A DNA stretch of 37,747 nt, taken from Opitutia bacterium. GTDB taxonomy: Bacteria > Verrucomicrobiota > Verrucomicrobiia > Opitutales > UBA953. The stretch lies in assembly GCA_947378845.1 (NCBI GenBank), contig CANCLQ010000011.1, forward strand, positions 1 through 37,747, read 5' to 3'. Numbering within the stretch: the stretch's first letter is position 1; every line of letters starts with the position of its first letter. The notes under the pieces are model-generated. The model did no database searches and was not told the DNA's origin. It saw nothing but the letters and a program-made list of their open reading frames with translations. Shown piece by piece: positions 1-8,925 of this stretch. Both the position numbers and the translations under genes were made by a program.

Positions 1-1358
1 GAGTAGCCTTTGAGTGGCATACGGATGAGTTGACTTGTGGGTGCGCCGCGAACCCAAGGCGCTTTCCACTGTGGGTCGCGTGCGACAGTGGTATTAGAAT
101 AAATGGTGCCATCTAAAATCACGCACGTGTTGTCGGGTAATTTTAAACCATCCATCGTCTTAGCGACGAAGGTTCCTTTGAGGGTGACGACGAGAATGTC
201 GTTTGCATGTTCGGTGCGAGCTTTGTCGAGTTTAGGTTGAATCTTGGCGAGGTCGTAGGCGGATGTTTCGTCTTTATTATTCGTTCCGGCAGGCGGGAAG
301 GAGAGGTCATAACGTCCAAAGCCGGGTGCAATATTAGTGTCTTTGTGGGGATTCAGAATGGTGGGCGGATTGAAGACCGCTGCATCGGCGGTTGAGCCTA
401 CTTTGAAATTTGGATTTTGAATAAAATGTGAGCCAGAAATCGAGCGCTCTACGATATCAACAGTGGCTGCCATTTTATTTTGGAAAAATGTCTGAGTCGC
501 ACCAGCGACGGAAAGCGCAGTCGGTCCTTCGGAAGTGTTTTCGTAGACGAGGTTGTTTTCGCCTAGCATGTCGAGATTCAGGGCGACGGCGCACTCCACG
601 AAATTATTACGGGTGATGGCGCCGCGGTTAGAATTAGATTTAATAGCCTCGGCATTTTTGCGGAAGGTGTTGCCGGCTACGACGCTGTTTAAGGAGGTGA
701 TATCGAGTGCCGTTGTGCTATGGCTATCGAAAACATTGTCGAGGCAGACGAAGCCAGCAGTGTTTTGTATACGTAGGCCAATTGGATTGTTACTGAATGT
801 GCAACGCGTGACGCTACTGGCTTGGTTTACCAATTTCTCATCTTTTCCAAAGAAGTCGATGGCCGTGCCTTTGCAGTTTTGGATTTGTAATTGGTCAAAG
901 TTGAGGCGACCACTTTTCTTAACACTGATAGCTGTTAGTACTACGCCTTGGCCGTCGATGATCGCAGGTTTATCCGCGATAGAGCTGAGGCATATAAATT
1001 CGGCGTCACTGATCTCGATGAGTGATTTAGCTGCCGCTGCACTATCCGCTTTAATCGCGGCGCCAGGTCCAAATTTTACGTTGATGCGAGAGGGCAGGCG
1101 TAGCGGAGTGAGATTTACAGTAACCGTTCCCTTTACTTCGACTACAATGGTGCCTCCGCTGTTATTCTTGGCGGCTTCATCGATAGCCTTTTGTAGGTCT
1201 TCTGCACTTCCACTATTAAAAGTGATGCTCGAAATTTTTTCGTTGGGCTGAATATAAAAAGGCGCCTGCGTTGGCTTAAAGAAGCCAGCCGCAAAAGTTT
1301 GGGTTGGTGCACCCGAAATAATCCAGGCCAGAGTTGCGAGTGACAGTAAGCGTTTCAT
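1..1358 (-). CDS. Secreted right-handed beta-helix protein, partial (C-terminus off the window)
   Basis: I read an open frame on the minus strand from the ATG at 1358 to base 1 with no stop, about 452 codons. The N-terminus (MKRLLSLATLAWIISG, then Ala-rich to about residue 24) is a signal peptide, so the product is exported. The body carries repeated short strands with Asn and small turn residues, such as ITRNNFVECAVALNLD and VVAGNTFRKNAEAIKS, which is typical of pectate-lyase-like or NosD-type parallel beta-helices. This fold is mostly used for polysaccharide binding or cleavage; I cannot pick a substrate or catalytic residues. It lies 96 bases downstream of the GH128-like gene on the same strand, which fits a role on external glycans but does not prove it. 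The gene is cut by the window edge, not broken. Confidence 0.8.
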   Translation of the reverse strand, partial: MKRLLSLATLAWIISGAPTQTFAAGFFKPTQAPFYIQPNEKISSITFNSGSAEDLQKAIDEAAKNNSGGTIVVEVKGTVTVNLTPLRLPSRINVKFGPGAAIKADSAAAAKSLIEISDAEFICLSSIADKPAIIDGQGVVLTAISVKKSGRLNFDQLQIQNCKGTAIDFFGKDEKLVNQASSVTRCTFSNNPIGLRIQNTAGFVCLDNVFDSHSTTALDITSLNSVVAGNTFRKNAEAIKSNSNRGAITRNNFVECAVALNLDMLGENNLVYENTSEGPTALSVAGATQTFFQNKMAATVDIVERSISGSHFIQNPNFKVGSTADAAVFNPPTILNPHKDTNIAPGFGRYDLSFPPAGTNNKDETSAYDLAKIQPKLDKARTEHANDILVVTLKGTFVAKTMDGLKLPDNTCVILDGTIYSNTTVARDPQWKAPWVRGAPTSQLIRMPLKGY

Positions 1359-1454
1359 TGTAAGATGATGTGAAGTTGCAGGTGGGCGAATCGTGAGTTT
1401 CATCTTAAAGAAAGCAACCACTCTGACGCCGTTGTAGGCTCCGTTTTCGCTCAA

Positions 1455-2261
1455 TTAATCCTTCTTTGAGTCTTTGTTAACCTCCGCATACGCATTGCCT
1501 GTCGCACTAAGTTTGCGTCCCTTATCATCATAGAGGCAGGAGGTGCCGTTGCCTGAGCTATGCCAAGCGTAACGCTGTATCCACGACGTTTTTTCCATCC
1601 ATCGCGTAGAGTCCTCGATGAATTGATTCACCTGAGCTTGCGTAAATTTTTTGGGTTCATCTTTGGACGATTCCGAGGTTTGGCAGGCAAACTCGGTAAC
1701 CCATATTGGCAGGTCGTAGGTTTTATGTATTTCAGTCATGTCCTCGATGAATTTTTTTGCGCTCACACCTTTGTACCAGTGAACCGCAATCGCATCGACC
1801 TTGGGTTTGGCCTTCATGAAATCTGGAAGCCAGTCCCCGTTAACTGGATCTTTGCACATGGCAGGCCCTACGACGAATTTACCTTTGGCGGTTACCTTAG
1901 CCCATTGAGCGAGACCTTCTTTAACGCTGATATTATCCTGTTTTGGGTGGTCGGGCTCATTGTAGCCTAAAATGAAGTCGTCACGAGTTAGCGACGCTCC
2001 GGCTTTGCCAGCACGCAACATCGGAATGAACTCGATTGTCGTGGAAAACTTTGAGTTCGTGGACTGCCAATTATAGAACCAAGCGACATTCAACTCCTTG
2101 AGTTCATTCAATCCTAGCCAATCAGGAAAGCGACCGAGGCCGACGCCTTTTTTATTGGAAACTTTTTTGTCAGCAGAGGTCGTAGGCTCGGCGGCGACTA
2201 ACGCATCACCTAATAAAATTAGGCAAATGATTAAGAGTGCTCGTCGAAGTTGACCTTGCAT
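1455..2261 (-). CDS. Secreted GH128-like endo-beta-1,3-glucanase
   Basis: The 268-residue product starts with a signal peptide (hydrophobic residues 7-23, ending LVAAEP). It matches the compact Asl1/GH128 glycoside hydrolase type: GLGRFPDW and WFYNWQS near the start, GYNEPD at 99-104 with Glu102 as likely acid/base, AVHWYKG at 159-165, and WVTEFAC at 187-193 with Glu190 as likely nucleophile. GH128 enzymes cut beta-1,3-glucans such as laminarin or fungal glucan. The start lies 8 bases after the ThuA stop, so it is probably the last gene of a DUF2231-ThuA-GH128 operon. The family call rests on motif pattern and length; the exact glucan is inference. Confidence 0.85.
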   Translation of the reverse strand: MQGQLRRALLIICLILLGDALVAAEPTTSADKKVSNKKGVGLGRFPDWLGLNELKELNVAWFYNWQSTNSKFSTTIEFIPMLRAGKAGASLTRDDFILGYNEPDHPKQDNISVKEGLAQWAKVTAKGKFVVGPAMCKDPVNGDWLPDFMKAKPKVDAIAVHWYKGVSAKKFIEDMTEIHKTYDLPIWVTEFACQTSESSKDEPKKFTQAQVNQFIEDSTRWMEKTSWIQRYAWHSSGNGTSCLYDDKGRKLSATGNAYAEVNKDSKKD

Positions 2262-2269
2262 GAGTGGGC

Positions 2270-3130
2270 TTATTTCTTTGCTCCGTAGCCTGCTTGAGGC
2301 TGTCCGTCGGCAGAAATTTTATTGGTCGCCCAGAGGATGCCGCGAGTCACGAGGTCGAGGTAGCGATCATCGCCTACGGTTTTATTATCGTGTCCAAGCG
2401 TGGTGCTAAAAATACGAGTTTGATTGGGTCCGTAGAGGTTTGTCCAGACGACGGTATTTTTAACAACGTTGTCAACTCCCGTGGTTTTGTCTTTCACCAG
2501 TTGCGTACCTTCAGCGAGGCCTTGGGCGCCCAGGAATTTAACATTATTATAAAGTTCTTCGTTAGTGAAGGTAGTCCAATCATTGAGACCAGTTGTGATG
2601 GGGTGGTTGTGGTCAGTGAACTTAATTTCCACGGCCAGCTTGGGTCCGTGACCAGTCGATTGCAGGCCAATCATTTCATACCAGTGAGCGTTGTCGCTGC
2701 CGGCGGTTATCGGTTCTTTGTAGTTGCCCCATCTGTAACTGTGCATGGCGCAGTGTAGGTTGACGGCTGGAGTGCCGTTGCGATGGGCTTGGAGAATATT
2801 CTCAACGTAAACTGGGTCAGTGATATCGGCTGCGCATTCATCATGCACGACGACATCATAACCCTTTGCCCAATCCTTGCCGCTGTAGGCTTCAAACAAT
2901 GGCTTCGTGGTTTTAGTGCCGTCGTAGGCGATATCGACAGTCGCATTCAGTCGACTTTCGATGCCGACCTTGAGGAGGTCTTTTTGTGTCGCGTAATCGT
3001 GACAGCAGCCGCCAATGACCAGAAGTACACGTAATGGTTTAGGCCCTTTTTGTGCGTCGGCGATTGATGTGGCTGAAACTAAGGTCGTCAGCGCAACGAA
3101 GAATGTAAGAATAAATTTCTTAATGGTCAT
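2270..3130 (-). CDS. Secreted ThuA domain protein
   Basis: The 286-residue protein has a signal peptide (residues 1-26, ending SIADA) followed by a single ThuA/trehalose-utilisation domain, a class I glutamine-amidotransferase-like fold: RVLLVIGGCCHDY at about 34-46, YDVVVHDECAADI, then the family's C-terminal signature RIFSTTLGHDNKTVGDDRYLDLVTRGILWA. ThuA domains are common in secreted sugar-processing proteins of Planctomycetes and Verrucomicrobia and in disaccharide dehydrogenation pathways. Its ATG overlaps the stop of the upstream DUF2231 gene by one base (TAATG), so the two are translationally coupled. The substrate is not evident. Confidence 0.88.
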   Translation of the reverse strand: MTIKKFILTFFVALTTLVSATSIADAQKGPKPLRVLLVIGGCCHDYATQKDLLKVGIESRLNATVDIAYDGTKTTKPLFEAYSGKDWAKGYDVVVHDECAADITDPVYVENILQAHRNGTPAVNLHCAMHSYRWGNYKEPITAGSDNAHWYEMIGLQSTGHGPKLAVEIKFTDHNHPITTGLNDWTTFTNEELYNNVKFLGAQGLAEGTQLVKDKTTGVDNVVKNTVVWTNLYGPNQTRIFSTTLGHDNKTVGDDRYLDLVTRGILWATNKISADGQPQAGYGAKK

Positions 3131-3666
3131 TAGGGTAGGGTTTTTGAGATTTTATTGGGTTTCAGTGGGAAACCTTCGCCGTGCACCATTTCACCACCAA
3201 TGTGTGCGGCATAGAACATGGCAAAGATGCTTAGAAATTGGAATGTTAGGCGCACCACTCGGCTTTGGTGAAGAAGGAGCCAGGAAGCGGAGGCCAAGCA
3301 GGATGCGATGATACCTGTCCAGAGGTGTAACTGAACTTCATCACCATCGAAGCCGTTAAAATGTGCGTAGACGATGCCTAGGGCAGCAGTCACCCAGGTG
3401 CTAATTGCGGCGAGCATGCTGAGGCGGCGCGTCCCCGTTTGGGCCTGCGGACTCCAATCGAGTAATTCGAATAGCGGAATGATAATTAAGAGAGCAACCG
3501 GAAGGTGCAGGGCAATAATATGAAAATTACCGATAATCGAGAACAGGGCGGGTCCGCGTGAAACTCCGTCCGCAGGTAAGTAAGCGGCAGCTAAAAATAA
3601 AAATAAGTTAGGGGTAATCGTTAATAATAATCTTAACGGAAGACCAAGGGCACGTCGTTCGCTCAT
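3130..3666 (-). CDS. DUF2231-like membrane protein
   Basis: This 178-residue protein has about four to five membrane segments (roughly 13-30, 42-67, 80-102, 115-133 and 138-155). The segment NFHIIALHLPVALLIIIPLFELLDW resembles the DUF2231 signature (His before a hydrophobic Pro-containing helix), and the end AAHIGGEMVHGEGF resembles the histidine-glycine ending seen when such domains are attached to planctomycete-type cytochrome c. The conserved membrane histidines suggest haem or electron-transfer work, which is inference. It is the first gene of the DUF2231-ThuA-GH128 set and lies downstream of a small cytochrome c gene, from which it is separated by a terminator. Confidence 0.75.
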   Translation of the reverse strand: MSERRALGLPLRLLLTITPNLFLFLAAAYLPADGVSRGPALFSIIGNFHIIALHLPVALLIIIPLFELLDWSPQAQTGTRRLSMLAAISTWVTAALGIVYAHFNGFDGDEVQLHLWTGIIASCLASASWLLLHQSRVVRLTFQFLSIFAMFYAAHIGGEMVHGEGFPLKPNKISKTLP

Positions 3667-3739
3667 GGGGATGTTGGGGTTGTTTAATGAATAGGTTAAA
3701 CCCCCTGTGCGTCAAGGGCGGTGGACATTGTAGAAATTA

Positions 3740-3767
3740 AAAACCCACAGTTGAGACTGTGGGTTTT
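3740..3767 (-). terminator. Intrinsic terminator after the cytochrome c gene
   Basis: A perfect 11-bp stem (AAAACCCACAG at 3740-3750 with CTGTGGGTTTT at 3757-3767) closes a 6-base loop. On the minus strand the hairpin runs into TTTTAATTTC. It lies 6 bases beyond the cytochrome c stop and so ends that minus-strand transcript before DUF2231. Confidence 0.85.
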
Positions 3768-3773
3768 GGGTTA

Positions 3774-4163
3774 TTATTTGGCTTCGATCCACGCCTTCAT
3801 TTTCGCCAGCTGATCCATGGTGAGGGGCTCTTGCTTTTTGTCTTTTGGTGGCATGGCCATCTCCTCACCGCGAGCAGTTGCCCCGAGCAATGAAAGGCGG
3901 TAAAGTGAACTTTTATCGGCGTTACCCCAAGTGATGCCAGGGCCTTCCTCTTTGCCGCCCTTTACGGTGTTTTCCAGGGTGTACACACTAAAGCCATGTT
4001 TGCCTGGCTTGCCGTCTTTGCCGTGGCAACTGAGGCAGCTTTTTTCGAGCATGGGTTTAATCTCTTTATTAAACGTTTCCAGACGCGCGGCTGCTTTCGG
4101 ATCGTCGGCGCCAAAAGCAAAAGATGAAGCAACGAGTAAACTCAGTAGGGATAGGCGAATCAT
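3774..4163 (-). CDS. Small secreted c-type cytochrome (planctomycete-type)
   Basis: The 129-residue product has a signal peptide (residues 1-19, ending AFGA) and one haem-binding motif, CLSCH at 43-47. Met104 in EEMAMPP is the likely second axial ligand. The spacing and the words KPMLEKSCLSCHG and MPPKDK fit the PSCyt1-type cytochrome domain widespread in Planctomycetes and Verrucomicrobia. It is exported and should act in electron transfer in the periplasm. It follows hflX by 55 bases but is probably its own unit, ending at the hairpin 3740-3767. In many relatives this domain is joined to a DUF2231-like domain; here the two are neighbouring separate genes. Confidence 0.88.
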   Translation of the reverse strand: MIRLSLLSLLVASSFAFGADDPKAAARLETFNKEIKPMLEKSCLSCHGKDGKPGKHGFSVYTLENTVKGGKEEGPGITWGNADKSSLYRLSLLGATARGEEMAMPPKDKKQEPLTMDQLAKMKAWIEAK

Positions 4164-4218
4164 AAAGAAGGATTACCTGAAATCTTTAACACTTAACAGG
4201 AGGAAAAGTTCCCCGATG

Positions 4219-5526
4219 TCAGTTTTTAATAGACCAGGGTAAGAAGCTTGCCTGCAGTCTTTCAGGGATAATCGCCACAATACGAGTTCCTGATTCATCG
4301 GCTTTGGCCGAGAGAATAGAAGCCGAAGCGTAGAGTTTGGAAAGCTGACTGTATTGGTCGTGGGGAATGAAGAGGGTGAGTTTTAGGTCATTTTCCGAGG
4401 CGCAGTCATCGAGCACCTGAAGTAGACGAGGGATGCCTTCACCGGTGAGAGTGCTGATGAGGATGGCACCTGGATGGGCGGCTAGGGCTTCGGCTCGTGT
4501 GGCTTCATCTGCAAGGTCAGCTTTGTTTAATATAGTTATAATAGGACGCTCACCTGCACCGATATCTAATAAGACCTTCAAGGTTGTCTGAGCATGTTTC
4601 ACGCGCTCGGGGGAGGAGAGGTCGACCACGTGAATTAAAAAGTCGGCCTGTACAGCCTCTTCGAGCGTCGCCTTAAAAGCTTCAACCAGTTGGTGAGGAA
4701 GTCGGCGGACGAAGCCGACGGTGTCGGTGAGTAGAAGGGCTCTTCCTGAAGGAAGTTTTAAGCGTCGTGTAGTGGGGTCGAGTGTCGCGAAAAGTTTATC
4801 TTCCGCGAGCACGCTGGCGCCCGTGAGTCGATTCAGTAGTGAAGACTTTCCAGCGTTGGTATAGCCAACGATTGAGAAAGTCGGCAAGGGTACACGATGA
4901 CGTTGTTTACGCTGGGTGGCGCGCTGTGCGACAACCGCTGCGAGGTCTCGACGGACTTTGGCAATCTTGTCCCGAATCTTACGTTGATCCATTTCCATCT
5001 GTGTTTCACCGGCATCGCGTTGCATAGCGCCACCACCGCGTTGGCGGTCAAGGTGAGACCAGAGTCGTTTTAGTCGAGGGAGTTGTTGTTGTAGCTTGGC
5101 GAGTTCGACCTGAAGAACTGCTTCCTTTGTTTTAGCACGGGAAACAAAGATGTCTAAAATGATTTCCTGACGATCGATAGCTCGAAGTCCCAAGGAATCC
5201 TTTTCCCAGTTTCGTTGTTGAGCGGGTGAAAGTGCATCATCGAAAATGATTAAGCCACATTCACGTGAGCGTGCGAGAGCAGCAATTTCCTCCATCTTGC
5301 CGGAGCCTACGAGGTGGCGCGGACTTTCTTCGCGAATTTTCGCAATCACTGCATCGCGAATTTCCACGCCGAGATTACTCACGAGCTCGTGGAGCTCGTT
5401 GAGCAAGGCTTGTGCTTCTTCGGCGGTATCTTCGGGGCGTTGTAGACCAACCAAGATGGCCCGATTGCTGCGGGCAATGTATTCCGCGTCGAACGGATTA
5501 AGCGGGGGCGTGGCTTCTACGGACAC
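4219..5526 (-). CDS. hflX: GTPase HflX
   Basis: The 435-residue protein matches HflX, a GTPase that splits stalled or hibernating ribosomes. The N-terminal HflX domain (about 20-200) includes HLVGSGKMEEI and IFDDALSPAQQRNWE, followed by the Gly-rich linker RQRGGGAMQRDAGETQ. The G domain shows G1 GYTNAGKSS, a G2-region DPTTRRL, G3 DTVGFV, G4 NKADL and a short C-terminal domain. It is the last gene of the suf run, 7 bases after the sufT stop. That places a ribosome-rescue factor under the same transcription as Fe-S assembly, if the operon is read through. Confidence 0.96.
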   Translation of the reverse strand: MSVEATPPLNPFDAEYIARSNRAILVGLQRPEDTAEEAQALLNELHELVSNLGVEIRDAVIAKIREESPRHLVGSGKMEEIAALARSRECGLIIFDDALSPAQQRNWEKDSLGLRAIDRQEIILDIFVSRAKTKEAVLQVELAKLQQQLPRLKRLWSHLDRQRGGGAMQRDAGETQMEMDQRKIRDKIAKVRRDLAAVVAQRATQRKQRHRVPLPTFSIVGYTNAGKSSLLNRLTGASVLAEDKLFATLDPTTRRLKLPSGRALLLTDTVGFVRRLPHQLVEAFKATLEEAVQADFLIHVVDLSSPERVKHAQTTLKVLLDIGAGERPIITILNKADLADEATRAEALAAHPGAILISTLTGEGIPRLLQVLDDCASENDLKLTLFIPHDQYSQLSKLYASASILSAKADESGTRIVAIIPERLQASFLPWSIKN

Positions 5527-5533
5527 TTCGAAA

Positions 5534-6160
5534 TTAAATCAGTCCTAACTGCATTTTACCATCTTCTGAAATCATCGATTGAGTCCATGGTGGATCCCAA
5601 ATGATACTGACTTGTGCGCGATTAACGCCTGGCACAGTGAGAATGCGATTACGTGCATCTTCGGCGATGACTGGTCCCATTCCACAACCAGGAGCTGTAA
5701 GTGTCATGGCTACTGTAACACTGTGACGATCGGGTGATCCGTCGATGGGCTCGACTTGTAAGGAATAGACGAGACCAAGGTCGACAATGTTGACGGGTAT
5801 TTCTGGGTCGAAAACGGTTTTCAACTGAGTCCAAATAGATTCGTCGCTGGGTTTGCCGTGGTGGCCTGGGTGTTCAGCGGTACCAATGGATCCATGTGCA
5901 TCCGTTTTTCCTTCCGCTTCATTTGAGTCAGAAGGAATGGGTTCGCTGAGTGAGTCGGCATCGGAGCCACGGATGCGGAACATTCCTGCATCGCAGACGA
6001 CTGTGAAGTTGCCGCCGAGTCGGTGAGTGATGCTAACCTTTGTGCCAGCGGGTAAGACCGCTGGATCTCCCGCCGGAATCACGGTCGCTTGAACATCACG
6101 AGTAAGGTTACGATCGTTGGATCCAGGAATGTGGCGTTGGCCAGTGGTGTCTTCGCTCAT
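5534..6160 (-). CDS. sufT: SUF-associated Fe-S assembly protein SufT (long form)
   Basis: The 208-residue protein has two parts. Residues about 20-75 (RDVQATVIPAGDPAVLPAGTKVSIT, LGGNFTVVCDAGMFRI) match the N-terminal extension of the long SufT family. A charged, His-rich linker covers about 80-105. Residues 108-208 form a DUF59/MIP18 domain with VFDPEIPVNIVDLGLVY and the conserved cysteine in APGCGMG. SufT helps mature Fe-S proteins. It starts 3 bases after the sufD stop in the suf operon, which supports the assignment. The linker differs from its neighbours by being low-complexity. Confidence 0.9.
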   Translation of the reverse strand: MSEDTTGQRHIPGSNDRNLTRDVQATVIPAGDPAVLPAGTKVSITHRLGGNFTVVCDAGMFRIRGSDADSLSEPIPSDSNEAEGKTDAHGSIGTAEHPGHHGKPSDESIWTQLKTVFDPEIPVNIVDLGLVYSLQVEPIDGSPDRHSVTVAMTLTAPGCGMGPVIAEDARNRILTVPGVNRAQVSIIWDPPWTQSMISEDGKMQLGLI

Positions 6161-6163
6161 GGT

Positions 6164-7489
6164 TTAGGCGGTATGGAATTTTAGACGGAACATTTCGCGA
6201 ACCACGGCGGCAGCTTCTTCATTGTCTACCTTTGAAAGGACTTCTTCAAGGAAGCCTTCGGCAAGTAATTCTTGAGCCACAGCCATCGGAATGCCGCGAG
6301 CGAGCAGATAGAAAAGTTCTTCTGGATTTACCTGACCTGTGGTCGCACCGTGAGAGCACTTCACATCATTAGCCTCAATCTCGAGTCCGGGTAGTGAGTC
6401 TGCTTCGGCCTCAGGTGAGAGTAACAGATTTCGGTTGGTCTGATAGGCGTCGGTTTGCTGTGCATCGGGTGCTACCTTAATTAAGCCCGAGAAGATTGTA
6501 CGCGCTTTGTTGAGTAAGACGTTTTTGAAGAGCAGGTCGGATTTGGCTTTTCCTGCCGAGTGAATCTGCAGGGTACGTTGATCGAATTCCTGTTCACCGG
6601 TTGCAACGCTGATACCGTAGAGACGGACATCGGCACCAGGACCTTCGATGCGAACGGTGTTTTCGAGGCGTGCACGACGAGAACCGAGAGCCGCATTCAC
6701 CGATGTGATTAGAGCATCTCGACCACCGCAGGTATTGGCGATTTCGAATGACTGAGTGTTCTTGCCCCAGGCTTGGACGGAGAATCGCGAAATTTGCGCA
6801 CCAGTGCCCGCATGTAAATCGGCAGCTGAAATAGCCAACGCGCGCAGCTGTGGTAATGCAGATAGATTAAATTCTTGAATTGAGACCTTCGCGTGGTCGC
6901 CAGCGACGACGAGAGCGTGTGGGAAAATGGCAGCACCTTCAGTGAGCGTCCAATTTACAGACACAAACGGCTGTTTAATTTCAACACCCTTAGGCACATG
7001 AAGTACATAACCCGCACGAAGCCATGCTTGGTGTAAGGCGAGGAACTTGGCTCCACCGAGATTCGCTTCGTGTTTAAGCAGGAACTCTTTGAGAAGTGCG
7101 GGGTGGTGACGCAATGCATCTTCAAGTGATTCAAATTTAACACCTTGCGCGGCGAGCTCAGGGGCGATGGCGGGGCGGAGTACGCAATGTCCATCGATAT
7201 GTATAATGAGTCCGGCGGGCCGAGTGATGAAGTGCGATTGAGCAATCAACTTATCGGTGTCTGCTTCGCTTGGGGCTGTAGCGATGTTGAAATCGGCTAA
7301 AGAAAGCGAGCGTGTGTCGGAAAAGCGCCATTTCTCATCATCGCGCTTAGGTAGGGGAAGGGATTCGAAATTCTTCCAGCCTTGTTGACGCAATTGGGTG
7401 AACCAATCGTAAGATGCAAAACGCTTGGTTTCGTTTTGTTGCAAGGTGGCGTCGAGAATTCCGGAAGTCATGGAAGTGAGTGTGCTCAT
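6164..7489 (-). CDS. sufD: Fe-S cluster assembly scaffold subunit SufD
   Basis: This 441-residue protein has the SufBD core beta-helix. It shows HVPKGVEIKQPFVSVNW, the downstream stretch DQRTLQIHSAGKAKSDLLFKNVLLNKARTIFSGLI, and the C-terminal NDVKCSHGATTGQVNPEELFYLLARGIPMAVAQELL with the conserved Cys-Ser-His. It is less acidic and shorter than its SufB neighbour and has the looser sequence expected of SufD. With SufB and SufC it forms the SufBC2D scaffold on which Fe-S clusters are built. It starts 2 bases after the sufB stop. Confidence 0.95.
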   Translation of the reverse strand: MSTLTSMTSGILDATLQQNETKRFASYDWFTQLRQQGWKNFESLPLPKRDDEKWRFSDTRSLSLADFNIATAPSEADTDKLIAQSHFITRPAGLIIHIDGHCVLRPAIAPELAAQGVKFESLEDALRHHPALLKEFLLKHEANLGGAKFLALHQAWLRAGYVLHVPKGVEIKQPFVSVNWTLTEGAAIFPHALVVAGDHAKVSIQEFNLSALPQLRALAISAADLHAGTGAQISRFSVQAWGKNTQSFEIANTCGGRDALITSVNAALGSRRARLENTVRIEGPGADVRLYGISVATGEQEFDQRTLQIHSAGKAKSDLLFKNVLLNKARTIFSGLIKVAPDAQQTDAYQTNRNLLLSPEAEADSLPGLEIEANDVKCSHGATTGQVNPEELFYLLARGIPMAVAQELLAEGFLEEVLSKVDNEEAAAVVREMFRLKFHTA

Positions 7490-7491
7490 GG

Positions 7492-8919
7492 TTATCCGAC
7501 TGAACCTTCCATTTGTAATTCGATGAGGCGTTTTAATTCCACCGAGTATTCCATGGGGAACTCTTTCACGAGATCGTTGACGAAGCCATTCACTGCGAGC
7601 GACATTGCTTCGCCTTCAGTGAGTCCGCGCTGCATCATGTAGAAGATTTGCTCTGCTGAGACTTTAGAAACACTGGCTTCGTGTTGCACTGAGTTCTTTT
7701 GACCGCGAACAGAGATAGCAGGATAGGTGTCAGTGCGACTATGTTCATTGATGAGTAAGGCATCACACTCGGTGTTGTTTTTGCAGTTACGCAAAGTCTT
7801 GGGAATATGAACAAGGCCGCGATAGGTCGAACGTCCGGCACCGACAGAGATGGATTTAGCGATGATGTTCGAAGAGGTTTCGTCCGCCGCGTGAATCATC
7901 TTCGCGCCTGTGTCTTGGTGTTGTCCGTCGTTAGCTAAAGCAATCGAGAGCACTTCGCCGCGAGCACGTTTGCCGCGCAATACAACACCAGGATACTTCA
8001 TGGTGAGGCGTGATCCAATATTGCAATCAATCCAGCGAACCTCGGCATCTTCTTCGGCAACGCCACGCTTGGTGACGAGATTGAAGACGTTGGCCGACCA
8101 GTTTTGGACGGTGATGTATTGAATCTTCGCACCCTTGAGTGCAACGAGTTCAACCACGGCAGAGTGCAGAGTTGCCGTTTCAAATTTAGGTGCGGTGCAA
8201 CCTTCCATGTAGGTCACTTCAGATCCTTCATCGGCGATGATGAGGGTTCGTTCGAATTGACCGAAGTTTTCGGCATTAATGCGGAAGTAAGCTTGGAGGG
8301 GTTGTGCAACTTTTACGCCCTTAGGAATATAGATAAACGAACCGCCGGAAAACACTGCGGAGTTAAGTGCGGCGAATTTATTATCACCCGCTGGGATGAC
8401 CTTGCCGAACCACTTACGGAAAATTTCTGGGTGATCGCGAAGGCCTTCGGTAGGGCCGCAGAAGATAACGCCTAATTTAGACATCTCATCTTTCATGCGC
8501 GAGTAAACGGCTTCGGAGTCGAATTGTGCTTCAACACCGGCAAGGAATTTACGTTCCGCCTCAGGAATGCCGAGACGTTCAAATGTTTCTTTTACGTCAT
8601 CAGGAACTTCTTCCCAGGTGCGGCTAGCTTTTTGACCTTTGGATAAGTAGTAGCGAATCTCGTCGAACTTGATATTCTTTAAATCTTCGGTTGCCCAGTG
8701 GGTAGGCATCGGAAGATCGGTGAAAATCTTTAGGGCCTTTTGGCGGAACTCGTTAATCCATGCGTCTTCACCTTTTACATTAGAAATGTAATCAACGACT
8801 TTGGCGGACAGACCGATGCCTGCGTCGAAGGCGTAGTTCTCTTCGTATTTAAAATCGCCCTTGGTGCGGTCGACCGCAATGGCGTCGCGCTGGGCTTGGT
8901 TGTCGTCGAGTTCGGACAT
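7492..8919 (-). CDS. sufB: Fe-S cluster assembly scaffold subunit SufB
   Basis: The 475-residue protein is a full-length SufB. It shows GVIFCGPTEGLRDHPEIFRKWFGKVIP, FIYIPKGVKVAQPLQAYFRIN, the EGCTAPKFETATLHSAVVELVALKGAKIQYITVQNWS block with the conserved cysteine, NCKNNTECDALLINEHSRTDTYP, and the end EASVSKVSAEQIFYMMQRGLTEGEAMSLAVNGF. SufB receives sulfur and nucleates the cluster in the SufBC2D complex. It lies 6 bases after sufC and 2 bases before sufD, the usual suf order. Confidence 0.98.
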   Translation of the reverse strand: MSELDDNQAQRDAIAVDRTKGDFKYEENYAFDAGIGLSAKVVDYISNVKGEDAWINEFRQKALKIFTDLPMPTHWATEDLKNIKFDEIRYYLSKGQKASRTWEEVPDDVKETFERLGIPEAERKFLAGVEAQFDSEAVYSRMKDEMSKLGVIFCGPTEGLRDHPEIFRKWFGKVIPAGDNKFAALNSAVFSGGSFIYIPKGVKVAQPLQAYFRINAENFGQFERTLIIADEGSEVTYMEGCTAPKFETATLHSAVVELVALKGAKIQYITVQNWSANVFNLVTKRGVAEEDAEVRWIDCNIGSRLTMKYPGVVLRGKRARGEVLSIALANDGQHQDTGAKMIHAADETSSNIIAKSISVGAGRSTYRGLVHIPKTLRNCKNNTECDALLINEHSRTDTYPAISVRGQKNSVQHEASVSKVSAEQIFYMMQRGLTEGEAMSLAVNGFVNDLVKEFPMEYSVELKRLIELQMEGSVG

Positions 8920-8925
8920 GTTAAA

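Noticed and set aside
553..1251. Plus-strand open frame of 232 codons
   Set aside because: It lies opposite the beta-helix gene, whose minus-strand frame runs open from 1358 to the window edge with a signal peptide and clear beta-helix repeats. The plus frame has no recognisable domain.
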